Below, in pieces: positions 55,643 through 64,000 of a DNA stretch of 64,000 bases (positions within the stretch are counted from its first letter, which is position 1; each line of letters opens with the position of its first letter). Source of the stretch: Clostridium swellfunianum. Lineage in GTDB: Bacteria > Bacillota > Clostridia > Clostridiales > Clostridiaceae. A program made the translations under genes and the position numbers. The notes under the pieces were generated by a model. It saw only the letters and a list, made by a program, of their open reading frames with translations, did no database searches and was not told the DNA's origin. Location: positions 3,022,036 to 3,086,035 of the forward strand of contig NZ_JAMOFV010000006.1 of the NCBI RefSeq assembly GCF_023656515.1, written 5' to 3'.

Positions 55643-55693
55643 TGAAAGTTTTAATTGACAGGACTTAACATAAAAACATTTTTGGAGGTCTTT

Positions 55694-58009
55694 ATGAAAA
55701 ATGATGAAACACAACAAGTGAAAGCAAATTTCAATTTTCTGCGAGAAAGATGGAAATGGAATCTTCTTGGTGTTGATGAAATTAATAAAGAAGATTTGGA
55801 TATTAAATTAATTATTGAGAAAACCACAAAAAATGCTGTAACTGTATGGAACTCATTAAACAAAAGTGAACATAGAAAATACTTATGGGAAACTCTATAT
55901 AACGATAAAGTTTCAGGCAATATTACTGAATGCTATATCAGACTAAGGGAAATGGCTATTGCCTATTGTATGAAGGGTTCTGAGCTGGAAGGCAATAAAG
56001 CTCTTTTAGATGATATTATTAACGCCCTAGAATGGCTATATGAAAATAGATACAATGAGAATACTGATTATTATGATAACTGGTGGCCTTTTGATATTGG
56101 AATCCCCCTAAGACTTAATGATATAGTTGTACTCTTGTATGATGATTTAACGGAGAATCAAATACTAAAGTATATGAAAGCAATTGAAAAGTTTGCCTTT
56201 GATCCAACTGTATGCAGAGCTGATAAAGTAAAAACCACTGGTGCTAACAGGGTCGATATGTGTAAGGTTGTCGCAGTAAGTGGGATTATTTTAAAAAGTG
56301 AATCAATGATGATGCGTGCTAAAGAGAATCTAAGAGAAGTTTTTCAATATGTTTCAGAAGGAGATGGCTTTTATACTGACGGTTCCTTTGTACAGCATGG
56401 AGCAATACCATATACCTGCAGCTATGGAGCAGTACTAATTGAAGGCTTGTCTGTAATGCAGCTACTACTTTCAAATTCGCCTTGGCAGCTAGATTATGCT
56501 GAAGCAAATAATATATATGATTGGATATATAATTCATACGAGCCTCTTATTTATAAGGGGGCTGCTATGGATATGGCAAGGGGGAGAGCTGTATCTAGAT
56601 ATTTTCTACAAGATCATGTAATCGGCCATGATATTATAAGTTCTATACTAAGGATATCTAATTATGCACCAGACCCTCATAATACTAAGCTTAAGAGTAT
56701 GCTCAAGCATTGGATTATATCCGATTCACAAAATAATTTTTTTGAAAATATGGACGCTGTGTCAATAATGTCCGCGAAAAAACTACTTCAGGATGACAGT
56801 ATATTACCTAAGAAAGAGCTCGTAGGGCATTGGAATTTTGCTAATATGGATAGAGTTGTTCATAGAACTAAAGATTTTGCTTTTGCTATTAGCATGTATT
56901 CTAAGAGAATACAGAACTATGAGGATATGAATGATGAGAATAAAAAAGCATGGTATACCTCTGATGGAATGACTTATCTGTATAATAATGACTTAAATCA
57001 TTATAGCGAGGATTTTTGGCCAACAGTTAATCCTTATAGAATGGCTGGAACAACTGTTGATACAGCTGAAAGAAAAATTGTTCTTCAAAAAGATGGAATT
57101 GGCGGGCAAAGAAAATCAAATAACAGCTGGGTTGGAGGAGCTACCTTAGCCGGAATATATGGAGCTTGTGGTATGGCTTTAGAATCGGGCTTCAGCACTC
57201 TTACTGCAAAGAAATCCTGGTTTATGTTTCAGGAAGAGATAGTAGCCTTAGGTGCTGGCATCTCAAGTAGTGATAATAGAGATATTGAAACTATTATTGA
57301 AAATAGAAGGCTAGAATATAAAGGGGATAACACTTTAATTGCAAATGGTGAAACTCTACCTTGTTATTTAGGTTGGAAAAAGCATCTAAAGAGCATAAAA
57401 TGGATGCATCTAAAGGGGACCAATAAAGGTTCAGATATAGGGTATTACTTTCCAAGCTTAATAGATGTTGAGGTTGTACGAGAAGAAAGAAGAGGATGCT
57501 GGAAGGATATAAACGCCGATGGTACAAGCGATGAGTTTTGTAGAAAGTATTTAACTCTGTGGATTAATCATGGATTAAATCCGAATAATGAACATTATTG
57601 TTATGTGCTGCTTCCTAATAAAAGTGTTGAAAAGGTTGAGAGCTATGCCGAAAAGCCAGATATTCTAATTTTGGAAAACTCGAAAGTGCTTCAGGCTGTT
57701 AAAAATACTAGACTTAATATCATAGCTGCTAATCTATGGGAAGATAAAAAAATAATTATTGAGAATATAAGCTGTAATAAGAAAGCTTGCTTTATGGTTA
57801 TGCAGTCAGGAAAGGAAATAGAGTTGGCAGTTTCAGATCCAACTATGGAGAATAAGGGAACTATTGAGATTGAAATAGATAAAATGCTAAAAGAAATAAT
57901 TAGCAAGGACGATGAAATAGAAGTTAAAAGAAATATACATAATACAAGCTTTATTATAAATGTTAAAGAAGCAAAGGGAAAAACCTTTAGGATTAAATTT
58001 AATGTTTAA
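55694..58009 (+). CDS. PL8-family lyase without signal peptide (predicted cytoplasmic)
   Basis: A third PL8 lyase, 771 residues, reduced to the catalytic core: alpha/alpha toroid (about 1-360) and beta-sandwich domains (about 375-770). It has no carbohydrate-binding, BIG2 or FN3 module. Its N-terminus, MKNDETQQVKANFNFLRERW, has no hydrophobic stretch, so it should stay inside the cell. The catalytic set is complete, Asn185, His235, Tyr244 and Arg298, with the same spacing as the secreted enzymes. I fixed the start at ATG 55694 behind TTTGGAGG; the longer in-frame reading (55655) lacks a site. It probably cuts imported oligosaccharides to disaccharides for GH88. Confidence 0.94.
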   Translation: MKNDETQQVKANFNFLRERWKWNLLGVDEINKEDLDIKLIIEKTTKNAVTVWNSLNKSEHRKYLWETLYNDKVSGNITECYIRLREMAIAYCMKGSELEGNKALLDDIINALEWLYENRYNENTDYYDNWWPFDIGIPLRLNDIVVLLYDDLTENQILKYMKAIEKFAFDPTVCRADKVKTTGANRVDMCKVVAVSGIILKSESMMMRAKENLREVFQYVSEGDGFYTDGSFVQHGAIPYTCSYGAVLIEGLSVMQLLLSNSPWQLDYAEANNIYDWIYNSYEPLIYKGAAMDMARGRAVSRYFLQDHVIGHDIISSILRISNYAPDPHNTKLKSMLKHWIISDSQNNFFENMDAVSIMSAKKLLQDDSILPKKELVGHWNFANMDRVVHRTKDFAFAISMYSKRIQNYEDMNDENKKAWYTSDGMTYLYNNDLNHYSEDFWPTVNPYRMAGTTVDTAERKIVLQKDGIGGQRKSNNSWVGGATLAGIYGACGMALESGFSTLTAKKSWFMFQEEIVALGAGISSSDNRDIETIIENRRLEYKGDNTLIANGETLPCYLGWKKHLKSIKWMHLKGTNKGSDIGYYFPSLIDVEVVREERRGCWKDINADGTSDEFCRKYLTLWINHGLNPNNEHYCYVLLPNKSVEKVESYAEKPDILILENSKVLQAVKNTRLNIIAANLWEDKKIIIENISCNKKACFMVMQSGKEIELAVSDPTMENKGTIEIEIDKMLKEIISKDDEIEVKRNIHNTSFIINVKEAKGKTFRIKFNV

Positions 58010-58080
58010 GAAATGATATTTAGCAGGTAAGAATTAATGGAGAATTTAAATTTTTATATTTCCATAGTTAGGAGATATGC

Positions 58081-59241
58081 ATGAAAAATAAAATTACGCA
58101 ATTTAACAGCTTATTTGGTTTTATTGGCATAACTACCTGCATATATAGTACATTTATAATGCCTTACTTAAAATTAAAAGGTTTTAGCATGACAGAGTTA
58201 GGAATGTTTAGTTCCATTAATATTGGCATGTCTATACTAGGGCAATTCGTATTTGGATATATATGTGATTCAATAAAAACAATTAAAAAAATTTTTATTT
58301 TTAATTTGGTTATGCTGTCAATAGTTGCTGTTGCTATGCAGATTACTACAAATACCTACATTATAATCTTATTGATTGGCAGTATTGGTTTTTTTCAAGG
58401 ACCGTTATCGGTGCTTTCAGATAGCTGGGTACTCAGTAATGAAAGATATATTAGTCAAAGCTTTGGAAGCATAAGAGCGTGGGCATCTATAGGATGGGCT
58501 GCATGTTCAATATTTATGGGAGTTTTAATTGAAAATTTTGGCTGGAGTATATTTTTAAAGGCATATATTATAATGCTTTTACTGACGTCAGCAGTTACAC
58601 TAAAAATCAGTGACATCCGAAGAGATATAAATCCTAAGGAAAAAGGTGTAAAAATTAACCCTTTAATCTTGTTTAAGGATTATAGATATGTGTTTGTAGT
58701 AGTTATAATGATTTTATTAACTACTACTCATCAAACTCTATCTTTTTTATATGTTAAGATTACTAACTTAGGTGGAACATCAAAACATATAGGTATTTCA
58801 GCCTTTGTTATGGCTGTTTGTGAACTTCCAGTATTCTTCGGGTCCCAATACATAATAAAAAGATTTAAACTAACAAGTCTTTTTATGTTTTCTTCATGTA
58901 TGTATTTAATAAGAATGCTGCTTTTAGGAAATTCAGCTTCCTATATTCAAGTAATAATGTTAGGAAGTTTACAAATGGTTACTTTTTCTGTTTATGTTAT
59001 CACTTATAAATATTTTATAGCAGAAATAGCACCTGGTAACCTTCAGGTAACAGCGCAATCAACTGCAGTATCTGTTTGTGCAATTGGAAGTATTATTTTT
59101 TCAAGCGCTGCAGGCTATATTATTGATTTGTACGGTGTAGATATGGTTTTTGCCATAGGAGCTTGCACAAGTACTGCTGGAATAATTCTTATAATTATAT
59201 ATTGGTTATGTATTGAAAGAAAAAAATTAAGAATGGAGTGA
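58081..59241 (+). CDS. MFS transporter, sugar:proton symporter-like
   Basis: This 386-residue membrane protein with about twelve helices belongs to the major facilitator superfamily, closest in look to the LacY/nucleoside symporter-like group (MFS_1_like). Features are an N-terminal FGFIGITTCIYSTFIMPYLK helix, the loop motif GYICDSIKTIKK, and SIRAWASIGWAACSIFMG mid-protein. AGGAG precedes ATG 58081. The first sulfatase gene starts 7 bp after its stop, so they are co-transcribed. It may import a sulfated or plain mono- or disaccharide, or export a by-product such as a hexosamine. Direction and substrate cannot be read. Confidence 0.88.
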   Translation: MKNKITQFNSLFGFIGITTCIYSTFIMPYLKLKGFSMTELGMFSSINIGMSILGQFVFGYICDSIKTIKKIFIFNLVMLSIVAVAMQITTNTYIIILLIGSIGFFQGPLSVLSDSWVLSNERYISQSFGSIRAWASIGWAACSIFMGVLIENFGWSIFLKAYIIMLLLTSAVTLKISDIRRDINPKEKGVKINPLILFKDYRYVFVVVIMILLTTTHQTLSFLYVKITNLGGTSKHIGISAFVMAVCELPVFFGSQYIIKRFKLTSLFMFSSCMYLIRMLLLGNSASYIQVIMLGSLQMVTFSVYVITYKYFIAEIAPGNLQVTAQSTAVSVCAIGSIIFSSAAGYIIDLYGVDMVFAIGACTSTAGIILIIIYWLCIERKKLRME

Positions 59242-59248
59242 TTCATTA

Positions 59249-60757
59249 ATGAAAAAACCTAATATATTGCTTATAACTAGCGATCAACAGCATTGGAATA
59301 CTATAGGTGCGTTTAATAATGAAATATCAACACCCAATATTGATAGACTTGTAAGGGAGGGGACAACTTTCTCTAGAGCTTATTGCCCTAATCCTACTTG
59401 TACTCCAACTAGGGCATCATTAATAACAGGCCAATATCCAAGTCAACATGGTGCTTGGACTTTAGGCACTAAGCTTCCAGAGAATACTTTAACTATTGGA
59501 GATGTTTTAATAGATAATGATTATAGAACAGCTTTAATTGGTAAGGCTCATTTCCAACCATTAAGAGGAAATGATCAGTTTCCATCTCTTGAAGCATACC
59601 CATTAACCAATGATTTAGAGTTTTGGAGAAGCTTTAATGATAAGTTTTATGGATTTGAAGTTAGCGAGTTAGCAAGAAATCATACAATAGAATTTTTAGC
59701 AGGGCAGCATTATGCGCTTTGGATGGAAGAAAAGGGCTTTGATAATTGGAAAGACTATTTTATGGCTCCTCTTGGAAGTTTATCACCGGATGCAAAGCGT
59801 AAATGGACTATACCAGAAGAATATCATTATGATACTTGGATAGCTGAAAGAACCAATGAGCTTCTTGATCAATACAAAGAAAATGAAGAAAGCTTCTTTT
59901 TGTGGTCAAGCTTCTTGGATCCACATCCGCCATATTTTGTACCAGAGCCATGGGATACTATGTACGATCCGGAAAAACTGACTATACCATCTTTATTTGA
60001 AGATGAGCATAGTAATAATCCACCACATTTTAAAATGACCCAAGAGGAAAATCCGGATTTTTCATCATATATGGATTCGGGATTTGCGCTGCATGGCTGT
60101 CATTCTCATGTACATGATAAAAATGAACTTAAAAAGGATATAGCTACTTATTATGGCATGATTAGTTTAATGGATAAATATATAGGAAAAATTTTAGATA
60201 AACTTGAGGAGTTAGGGTTAGCAGAGAATACTATTGTAGTATTTACTACAGACCATGGACATTTCTACGGACACCATGGATTAATTGCGAAAGGACCTTT
60301 TCACTATGAAGATATGATAAAGGTACCGCTTATAGTTCGCTATCCACATAAAGTTCCAGCTGGAAGAATATCGTCTTCAATGCAATCCCTTGTGGATATT
60401 GCGCCTACATTCCTTGATATGCTTAATGTAGACGTACCTAATTGTATGACTGGCATTTCGCAGAGAGAGGTATGGTATGGAGCTAAGGACTGTGTGAGGG
60501 ATCATATAATATGTGAAAATCACCATGATCCTTGTTCAGTGCATCTAAAAACTTATGTTAATGAAAGATTCAAGCTTACGGTTTATTTCAACAAAAATTA
60601 TGGAGAGCTTTATGATTTGAAGGAAGATCCAAATGAAGTAAATAATCTATGGAGTAATCCAGAATATAGAGATTTAAAGACAGAACTTTTACTTAAATAT
60701 ATTTGGGCTGAAATGGGAAAAGAGCCAATGTGGATGCCAAGGTTGTGGCAAGCCTAA
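59249..60757 (+). CDS. Cysteine-type sulfatase without signal peptide (first)
   Basis: A type I sulfatase of the alkaline phosphatase superfamily, 502 residues. The formylglycine motif is C-T-P-T-R with Cys51, in NPTCTPTRASLITGQYPSQHG. Metal ligands are in NILLITSDQQ near the N-terminus and in FTTDHGHFYGHHG near residue 335. No signal peptide is present, so it acts in the cytoplasm on imported sulfated sugars. Cys51 must be oxidised to formylglycine by a maturase; in anaerobes this is the radical-SAM anSME, which is not in the window. It is 7 bp after the MFS gene and 23 bp before the second sulfatase. Confidence 0.95.
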   Translation: MKKPNILLITSDQQHWNTIGAFNNEISTPNIDRLVREGTTFSRAYCPNPTCTPTRASLITGQYPSQHGAWTLGTKLPENTLTIGDVLIDNDYRTALIGKAHFQPLRGNDQFPSLEAYPLTNDLEFWRSFNDKFYGFEVSELARNHTIEFLAGQHYALWMEEKGFDNWKDYFMAPLGSLSPDAKRKWTIPEEYHYDTWIAERTNELLDQYKENEESFFLWSSFLDPHPPYFVPEPWDTMYDPEKLTIPSLFEDEHSNNPPHFKMTQEENPDFSSYMDSGFALHGCHSHVHDKNELKKDIATYYGMISLMDKYIGKILDKLEELGLAENTIVVFTTDHGHFYGHHGLIAKGPFHYEDMIKVPLIVRYPHKVPAGRISSSMQSLVDIAPTFLDMLNVDVPNCMTGISQREVWYGAKDCVRDHIICENHHDPCSVHLKTYVNERFKLTVYFNKNYGELYDLKEDPNEVNNLWSNPEYRDLKTELLLKYIWAEMGKEPMWMPRLWQA

Positions 60758-60780
60758 AAATTAGAGAGAAGGTGATAAGG

Positions 60781-62193
60781 ATGGATATTAGAAAACCAAA
60801 TCTAATTTATATTTTTGCGGATCAATGGAGAAGGCAAGCTGTGGGTTTTATGAAAGAAGAGCCTGTTATAACACCTAACATTGATAGATTTGCTGAAGAA
60901 AGCTTGGTGTTTGATAATTGTATAAGTAGCTTTCCCTTATGTTCTCCTCATAGAGCTTCTTTACTTACAGGAAAGTATCCTCTTTCTACAGGAATGTTTA
61001 CAAACTGTAAAATAGGATGTGATGTAAGGCTTAAGGAAGAGGAAATCTGTATCGGTGATGTTATAAAGAATGCCGGATATGATACAGCTTATATAGGAAA
61101 GTGGCATCTTGATTTGCCAGAAATGAATTTGTCAGATGAACCAGTATCTGGAGCAAGGGGATGGGATGCGTATACAGAACCTGGGCCTAAGAGACATGGA
61201 TTCGATTACTGGTATTCTTACGGAACCTTTGATGAGCATTTAAAGCCGCATTATTGGAAAGATACCCCTGAAATGATAAAAGTGAATCAGTGGTCAGTGG
61301 AACACGAAACAGATATGGCTCTAGAATATATAAGAAATCATGACAATATCAAGCCATTTACTTTATTTTTGTCATGGAATCCTCCACATTCGCCATATGA
61401 TCAGGTTCCTGAAAAATATAGAAAGATCTATGAAGGAAAGGAACTTAAGCTACGAGAAAATTTTTCGCTTGAAAAGTCTGTTGTTGGAGTTGGAGATCCT
61501 TTTGAAGGTGATTTTGAAAAAGCAAAGGAAAATATATTAAATTATTATGCTGCTATATCTGGAATTGATGAAAACTTCGGAAGAATTCTTGAGGAATTAA
61601 AGAAACTGGAGCTTGAGGAGAATACAATAGTAGTTCTTTCATCTGATCATGGAGATATGATGGTTTCCCATGGACTCACATCCAAAAATATCTGGTTTGA
61701 GGAATCTATTGGAGTTCCATTTATAATTAGATATCCGAATAAATTTAAAAGAGGAAATACCGATGCACTTTTTGCTAGCGCAGATATAATGCCAACATTG
61801 CTAAGTGCTATGGGATTAGATATTCCTAACACAGTGGAAGGGATTGATTTATCAAGGTTATTAAAAGGAGAAAATGTTAGAGAACAAAATTCTGTTTATA
61901 TATGTTCTTGTCCAGGCAGTGAGGTATTGCTGAAAAAATATAGAAAATCAGGTCATAAGCCAGAAGAATATGGCTGGAGAGGAATAAGAACTAAAAGATA
62001 TACTTATGTTGTAAACAAAGGGTATGTTCCTGAGGAAAACAAACTTGAAAGATACCTTTATGATAATTATAAAGATCCTTATCAAAAAAATCCAACAATG
62101 ATAAATGCTATTGAAGAAAACTCAGTAGCCAAAGAATTAGAAAACGACCTTAAAGAATGGCTTGAACGATTAAAGGATCAATTTAAAATCTAA
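60781..62193 (+). CDS. Cysteine-type sulfatase without signal peptide (second)
   Basis: A second type I sulfatase, 470 residues, only moderately similar to the first. The formylglycine motif is C-S-P-H-R with Cys54 in FPLCSPHRASLLTGKYP. Metal-binding elements are IYIFADQWRRQ at the N-terminus and LSSDHGDMMVSHG near residue 290. No signal peptide. Translation starts at ATG 60781 behind AGAAGGTGATAAGG; an in-frame ATG at 60730 lies inside the first sulfatase gene. The different motif contexts suggest the two enzymes remove different sulfates, for example the 4- and 6-sulfates of GalNAc or the uronate 2-sulfate. That is inference. A terminator follows. Confidence 0.95.
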   Translation: MDIRKPNLIYIFADQWRRQAVGFMKEEPVITPNIDRFAEESLVFDNCISSFPLCSPHRASLLTGKYPLSTGMFTNCKIGCDVRLKEEEICIGDVIKNAGYDTAYIGKWHLDLPEMNLSDEPVSGARGWDAYTEPGPKRHGFDYWYSYGTFDEHLKPHYWKDTPEMIKVNQWSVEHETDMALEYIRNHDNIKPFTLFLSWNPPHSPYDQVPEKYRKIYEGKELKLRENFSLEKSVVGVGDPFEGDFEKAKENILNYYAAISGIDENFGRILEELKKLELEENTIVVLSSDHGDMMVSHGLTSKNIWFEESIGVPFIIRYPNKFKRGNTDALFASADIMPTLLSAMGLDIPNTVEGIDLSRLLKGENVREQNSVYICSCPGSEVLLKKYRKSGHKPEEYGWRGIRTKRYTYVVNKGYVPEENKLERYLYDNYKDPYQKNPTMINAIEENSVAKELENDLKEWLERLKDQFKI

Positions 62194-62206
62194 TTGATAT
62201 ATATAC

Positions 62207-62252
62207 AAAAACTTCAGTTACAGAATACTTTGTAGCTGAAGTTTTTCTTTTA
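62207..62252 (+). terminator. Terminator at the end of module B
   Basis: AAAAACTTCAGTTAC pairs with GTAGCTGAAGTTTTT with one wobble, followed by CTTTTATAT. Confidence 0.85.
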
Positions 62253-62415
62253 TATATTTTGATATTGAGTGATTATTCTACACAACAGCAGATGTGTTGT
62301 CAAGAAATAAAATACTGAAAAAGATGATGATAAATGAATTTAAAATACTTTTTAAAATTAATTTAAAAACATATTGAAAAACAAAAAATGTTGTAGTAAA
62401 ATTAGAACATAAGAA

Positions 62416-62431
62416 GTGAAAACAGTTTCAC
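62416..62431. promoter_or_regulatory. Palindromic cre-like site before xylA
   Basis: GTGAAAACAGTTTCAC is a near-perfect palindrome and matches the CcpA cre consensus TGNAARCGNWWWCA except for one central base. It is 29 bp before the xylA start codon, so binding would block elongation or initiation. An operator for the downstream ROK-type regulator is the alternative. Confidence 0.5.
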
Positions 62432-62459
62432 AGGAATATAAATGGTAGGAGGTAATAAA

Positions 62460-63779
62460 ATGACTGAGTATTTTCAAAATGTACCAGTAATAAAATATGA
62501 GGGAAAGGATTCTAATAATCCTTTCTCATTCAAATACTATAATCCAGATGAGGTTATAGGTGGAAAAACAATGAAAGAGCATTTAAAGTTCACAATGTCC
62601 TATTGGCATACTTTAGCTGCAAATGGCTCAGACCCATTTGGGGTAGGAACTTATCAAAAGCCTTGGGACTGTGAGAAAGATCCAATGAAGATTGCTAAGG
62701 CCAAAATGGAAGCTGCTTTTGAACTTATGAACAAGCTTGGAATAGAGTATTTTGCATTCCACGATAGAGATATAGCCCCAGAAGGAAAAGATTTGGCTGA
62801 AACCAATGTGATGCTTGATGAAATAGTTGCTTACTGCAAAGAACTAATGCAAACAAATAAAAAGAAGCTTCTATGGGGAACAGCTAATGCATTTGGAAAT
62901 CCACGATACGTGCATGGTGCTGCAACTTCTTGTAACGCTGATGTATATGCTTATGCTGCAGCACAAGTTAAGAAGGCCATGGAAGTTACTAAGGAACTGG
63001 GCGGAGAAAACTATGTATTTTGGGGTGGAAGAGAAGGCTATGAAACCTTACTTAACACCGATTTAAAATTAGAGCAGGATAACTTAGCTAGGTTTTTACG
63101 AATGGCTGTAGATTATGCTCGCAAGATAGGCTTTACTGGACAGTTCTTGATAGAGCCAAAACCAAAGGAGCCAACAAAGCATCAATATGACTTTGACGTA
63201 GCTACAGTTTTAGCTTTCTTAAGAAACTACGGCTTAGACAAATACTTTAAGATGAACATAGAAGCTAACCATGCTACACTTGCAGGACATACTTTCCAGC
63301 ATGAAGTTGCATTAGCTAGAATAAACGGAGTATTAGGAAGTCTTGATGTTAATCAAGGAGATCCAAATCTTGGATGGGATACAGATCAGTTCCCAACAAA
63401 TATTTATGATTCTACTCTCCTTATGTATGAAATTCTTAAGAATGGTGGAATAGGTAAAGGCGGACTTAACTTCGATGCTAAGGTTAGAAGAGCTTCCTTC
63501 GAAGCAGAAGATTTATTCCTTGCATATATAGCTGGAATGGATACTTTAGCCCAAGGCTTAAGAATTGCTTATAGAATGCTTGAAGAAGGAGAATTTGAAA
63601 AGGCTGTTGCTGAAAGATATAAGAGCTTTACTGAAGGAATCGGAAAGGATATCGTTGAAGGCAAAGCTGATTTTGAATCTCTGGAAAAATATGCTTTATC
63701 AAACAGTATAATTAAAAACAAGTCAGGTAGACAAGAATTATTAGAAGCAAAATTAAATCAATATATATTCAACGAATAA
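62460..63779 (+). CDS. xylA: Xylose isomerase
   Basis: This 439-residue enzyme interconverts D-xylose and D-xylulose. The class II xylose isomerase motifs are complete: [12 protein letters not shown] (catalytic His), [24 protein letters not shown] (metal Glu), [18 protein letters not shown], and [23 protein letters not shown] at 62447-62452 supports ATG 62460 over an ATG at 62442. It stands between module B and a ROK/XylR-type regulator. No xylB is seen before the window ends. Its link to the polysaccharide modules is positional only. Confidence 0.98.
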   Translation: MTEYFQNVPVIKYEGKDSNNPFSFKYYNPDEVIGGKTMKEHLKFTMSYWHTLAANGSDPFGVGTYQKPWDCEKDPMKIAKAKMEAAFELMNKLGIEYFAFHDRDIAPEGKDLAETNVMLDEIVAYCKELMQTNKKKLLWGTANAFGNPRYVHGAATSCNADVYAYAAAQVKKAMEVTKELGGENYVFWGGREGYETLLNTDLKLEQDNLARFLRMAVDYARKIGFTGQFLIEPKPKEPTKHQYDFDVATVLAFLRNYGLDKYFKMNIEANHATLAGHTFQHEVALARINGVLGSLDVNQGDPNLGWDTDQFPTNIYDSTLLMYEILKNGGIGKGGLNFDAKVRRASFEAEDLFLAYIAGMDTLAQGLRIAYRMLEEGEFEKAVAERYKSFTEGIGKDIVEGKADFESLEKYALSNSIIKNKSGRQELLEAKLNQYIFNE

Positions 63780-63792
63780 TAGTGTAAAATAA

Positions 63793-63825
63793 TGTAGAGA
63801 CCTTAGCTGTCTCTACATTATATTT
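63793..63825 (+). terminator. Hairpin after xylA
   Basis: TGTAGAGAC (63793-63801) pairs with GTCTCTACA (63809-63817) around a 7-nt loop, followed by TTATATTTAT. The weak T-run suggests partial termination before the regulator gene. Confidence 0.65.
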
Positions 63826-63840
63826 ATAGATGGTGATGAA

Positions 63841-64000
63841 ATGGTAGCGTTAGATCATAGCGATATAAAAACAAATAACAAGAAAAGAGTTATTAATCTT
63901 CTTTCAAAGGAAAGAGAACTTACAAAGCTTGACATATCAAGAAAACTTGATATAAGTGTTCCTACAGTAACCACAATTGTTGGAGAACTTAAGGAAGATG
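63841..64000 (+). CDS. xylR: ROK-family (XylR-type) transcriptional regulator, N-terminal fragment
   Basis: The gene is cut by the right edge; 53 codons are visible. The protein begins MVALDHSDIKTNNKKRVINLLSKE and has a winged helix with TKLDISRKLDISVPTVTTIVGELKEDG, the arrangement seen at the start of ROK-family repressors such as XylR. Position directly after xylA supports a xylose-responsive repressor. The sugar-binding ROK domain is outside the window, so the assignment depends on the HTH and context. GGTGATGAA precedes ATG 63841. Confidence 0.75.
   Translation, partial: MVALDHSDIKTNNKKRVINLLSKERELTKLDISRKLDISVPTVTTIVGELKED

Overview
The window is AT-rich, with strong AGGAGG-type ribosome binding sites, long T-tailed hairpin terminators, an L-box (lysine) riboswitch and clostridial-type gene families. 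It looks like a chromosomal segment of an anaerobic Firmicute, most likely Clostridium or a close relative. I saw no insertion sequence, phage gene, tRNA, rRNA or CRISPR array. Almost everything is on the + strand; only three genes (an ATPase, a cation efflux protein and a hemerythrin-like protein) are on the - strand.

The dominant theme is degradation of uronic-acid polysaccharides, most likely glycosaminoglycans such as hyaluronan, chondroitin and heparan. Positions 2702-6377 hold a LacI-type regulator with a perfect 20-bp palindromic operator, then kduI, kduD and an unrecognised jelly-roll protein. These carry unsaturated uronate towards 2-keto-3-deoxygluconate. Module A (6504-22444) has a membrane-anchored AraC regulator, two LplB/YtcP-type ABC permeases, a lipoprotein binding protein, a cupin, a secreted modular PL8 lyase, a GH88 unsaturated glucuronyl hydrolase and two heparinase II/III-fold lyases without signal peptides. 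Module B (42145-62193) repeats this plan: AraC regulator, two permeases, GH88, binding protein and secreted PL8. It then adds a split CHR-family transporter pair, a second PL8 lyase with no signal peptide, an MFS carrier and two cysteine-type sulfatases without signal peptides. My reading is that large polymers are cut outside, sulfated oligosaccharides are imported by ABC transporters, and cutting, desulfation and hydrolysis are finished in the cytoplasm. The CHR pair may remove the sulfate released there.

Between the modules lie unrelated genes. From 22514 to 28754: a tandem P-loop ATPase, a SagB-type nitroreductase, a GH4 glycosidase, a CDF metal exporter and an M18 aminopeptidase preceded by a 46-bp tandem repeat. 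From 28857 to 31665: lysine riboswitch, lysC and lysA. From 31878 to 39094: a DUF438/hemerythrin protein, then a sigma-54-dependent LevR-type activator, a lactose/cellobiose-type PTS (IIA, IIB, IIC) and a MupG-like phospho-glycosidase. Both PTS promoters are textbook -24/-12 sites, with an AAAACACT repeat array between them. From 39304 to 41873: a Pit phosphate transporter with its DUF47 partner, and deoD.

The window opens in the 3' end of ilvD, followed by a chemoreceptor, and closes with xylA and the start of a ROK/XylR-type regulator. Not present in the window, although the pathway needs them: KDG kinase, KDPG aldolase, an ABC ATPase for the importers, and a sulfatase-maturing enzyme.
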